6,702 nucleotides of DNA from contig LNZQ01000205.1 in NCBI GenBank assembly GCA_002007315.1, positions 1 to 6,702 of the forward strand, read 5' to 3'. A program made the translations under genes and the position numbers. Origin of the DNA: Epulopiscium sp. Nele67-Bin004 (GTDB taxonomy: Bacteria > Bacillota_A > Clostridia > Lachnospirales > Cellulosilyticaceae). Under the pieces are notes generated by a model. That model was not told the origin of the DNA. It saw nothing but the letters and a program-made list of their open reading frames with translations, and did no database searches. Shown here piece after piece: positions 6,482 through 6,702 of this stretch (positions are counted from its first letter, which is position 1; each line of letters opens with the position of its first letter).

Positions 6482-6702
6482 TTATCTTTGTACACGACCT
6501 GAACCGTCACCTTGTGCAAGTTTAGTTACTTCATCAACAGACACTAAGTTGAAGTCACCTTCAATTGTGTGTTTCAAGCAACTTGCAGCAACTGCAAATT
6601 CAATTGAATCTTGCATAGACATTTCTTGTAAAGTTGCATAGATAAGACCAGCTCCAAAGCTATCTCCTCCACCAACTCTATCTACGATACGAACTGCATA
6701 TT
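6482..6702 (-). CDS. kdgK: PfkB-family sugar kinase, C-terminal part (probable 2-keto-3-deoxygluconate kinase); runs off the right edge
   Basis: The minus strand encodes the last 72 residues of a protein whose frame is open to the window edge and ends with TAA at 6484-6482. The segment [12 protein letters not shown] at fragment residues 7-18 is the PfkB/ribokinase signature around the anion hole and catalytic aspartate (fragment residue 13, in G-G-G-D). The tail, with A-A-S-C-L-K-H-T and E-G-D-F-N-L-V, resembles Gram-positive 2-keto-3-deoxygluconate kinases, which phosphorylate KDG in the breakdown of hexuronates and pectin sugars. That assignment rests on family resemblance in a short fragment; another PfkB sugar kinase is possible. 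Operon partners such as a KDPG aldolase would lie outside the window. The gene converges on htpG and shares its terminator. Confidence 0.85.
   Translation of the reverse strand, partial: YAVRIVDRVGGGDSFGAGLIYATLQEMSMQDSIEFAVAASCLKHTIEGDFNLVSVDEVTKLAQGDGSGRVQR

Overview
The window is strongly AT-rich bacterial DNA with strong purine-rich Shine-Dalgarno sites (GGAGG-type), sigma-A-like promoters and hairpin-plus-U-tract terminators. Together with the flavour of the proteins (a long Xaa-Pro aminopeptidase, a PHP phosphoesterase, a Clostridia-like HtpG and a Gram-positive-type sugar kinase tail), this points to a low-GC Bacillota of class Clostridia, plausibly a Lachnospiraceae relative. That placement is inference from sequence character, not from a database search.

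Layout. Left block (1-2106, + strand): a promoter-like segment, then a two-gene operon of a PHP-domain phosphoesterase and a fold-type I PLP aminotransferase whose reading frames overlap by 14 bases. A near-symmetric hairpin (2108-2147) closes this operon and also the convergent minus-strand gene. Middle block (2149-4102, - strand): a three-domain M24B Xaa-Pro aminopeptidase (pepP) lies downstream of a tRNA-Phe(GAA) gene with its own good promoter and terminator. pepP itself has only a weak promoter candidate, which overlaps that terminator and carries a 14-bp palindrome. Right block (4130-6434, + strand): a small, unrecognised three-helix membrane protein with its own promoter, then htpG (bacterial Hsp90) behind a TTGACA promoter whose -35 lies in one arm of a 9-bp inverted repeat. 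A second bidirectional hairpin (6436-6472) separates htpG from the convergent 3' end of a PfkB-family kinase, probably 2-keto-3-deoxygluconate kinase, which runs off the right edge.

The genes are mostly housekeeping: nucleotide or RNA-end turnover, amino-acid metabolism, peptide recycling, tRNA supply, protein folding and sugar-acid catabolism. They look like independent small transcription units rather than one system. No mobile element, CRISPR array, phage gene or defence cassette is visible, and no gene-free stretch exceeds 300 bases; the two gaps around the small membrane protein (4060-4184 and 4446-4574) hold promoters and the inverted repeat. I did not find a convincing new biological system. 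The items most worth a second look are the small cysteine-rich membrane protein, the inverted repeat at htpG and the palindrome in front of pepP.
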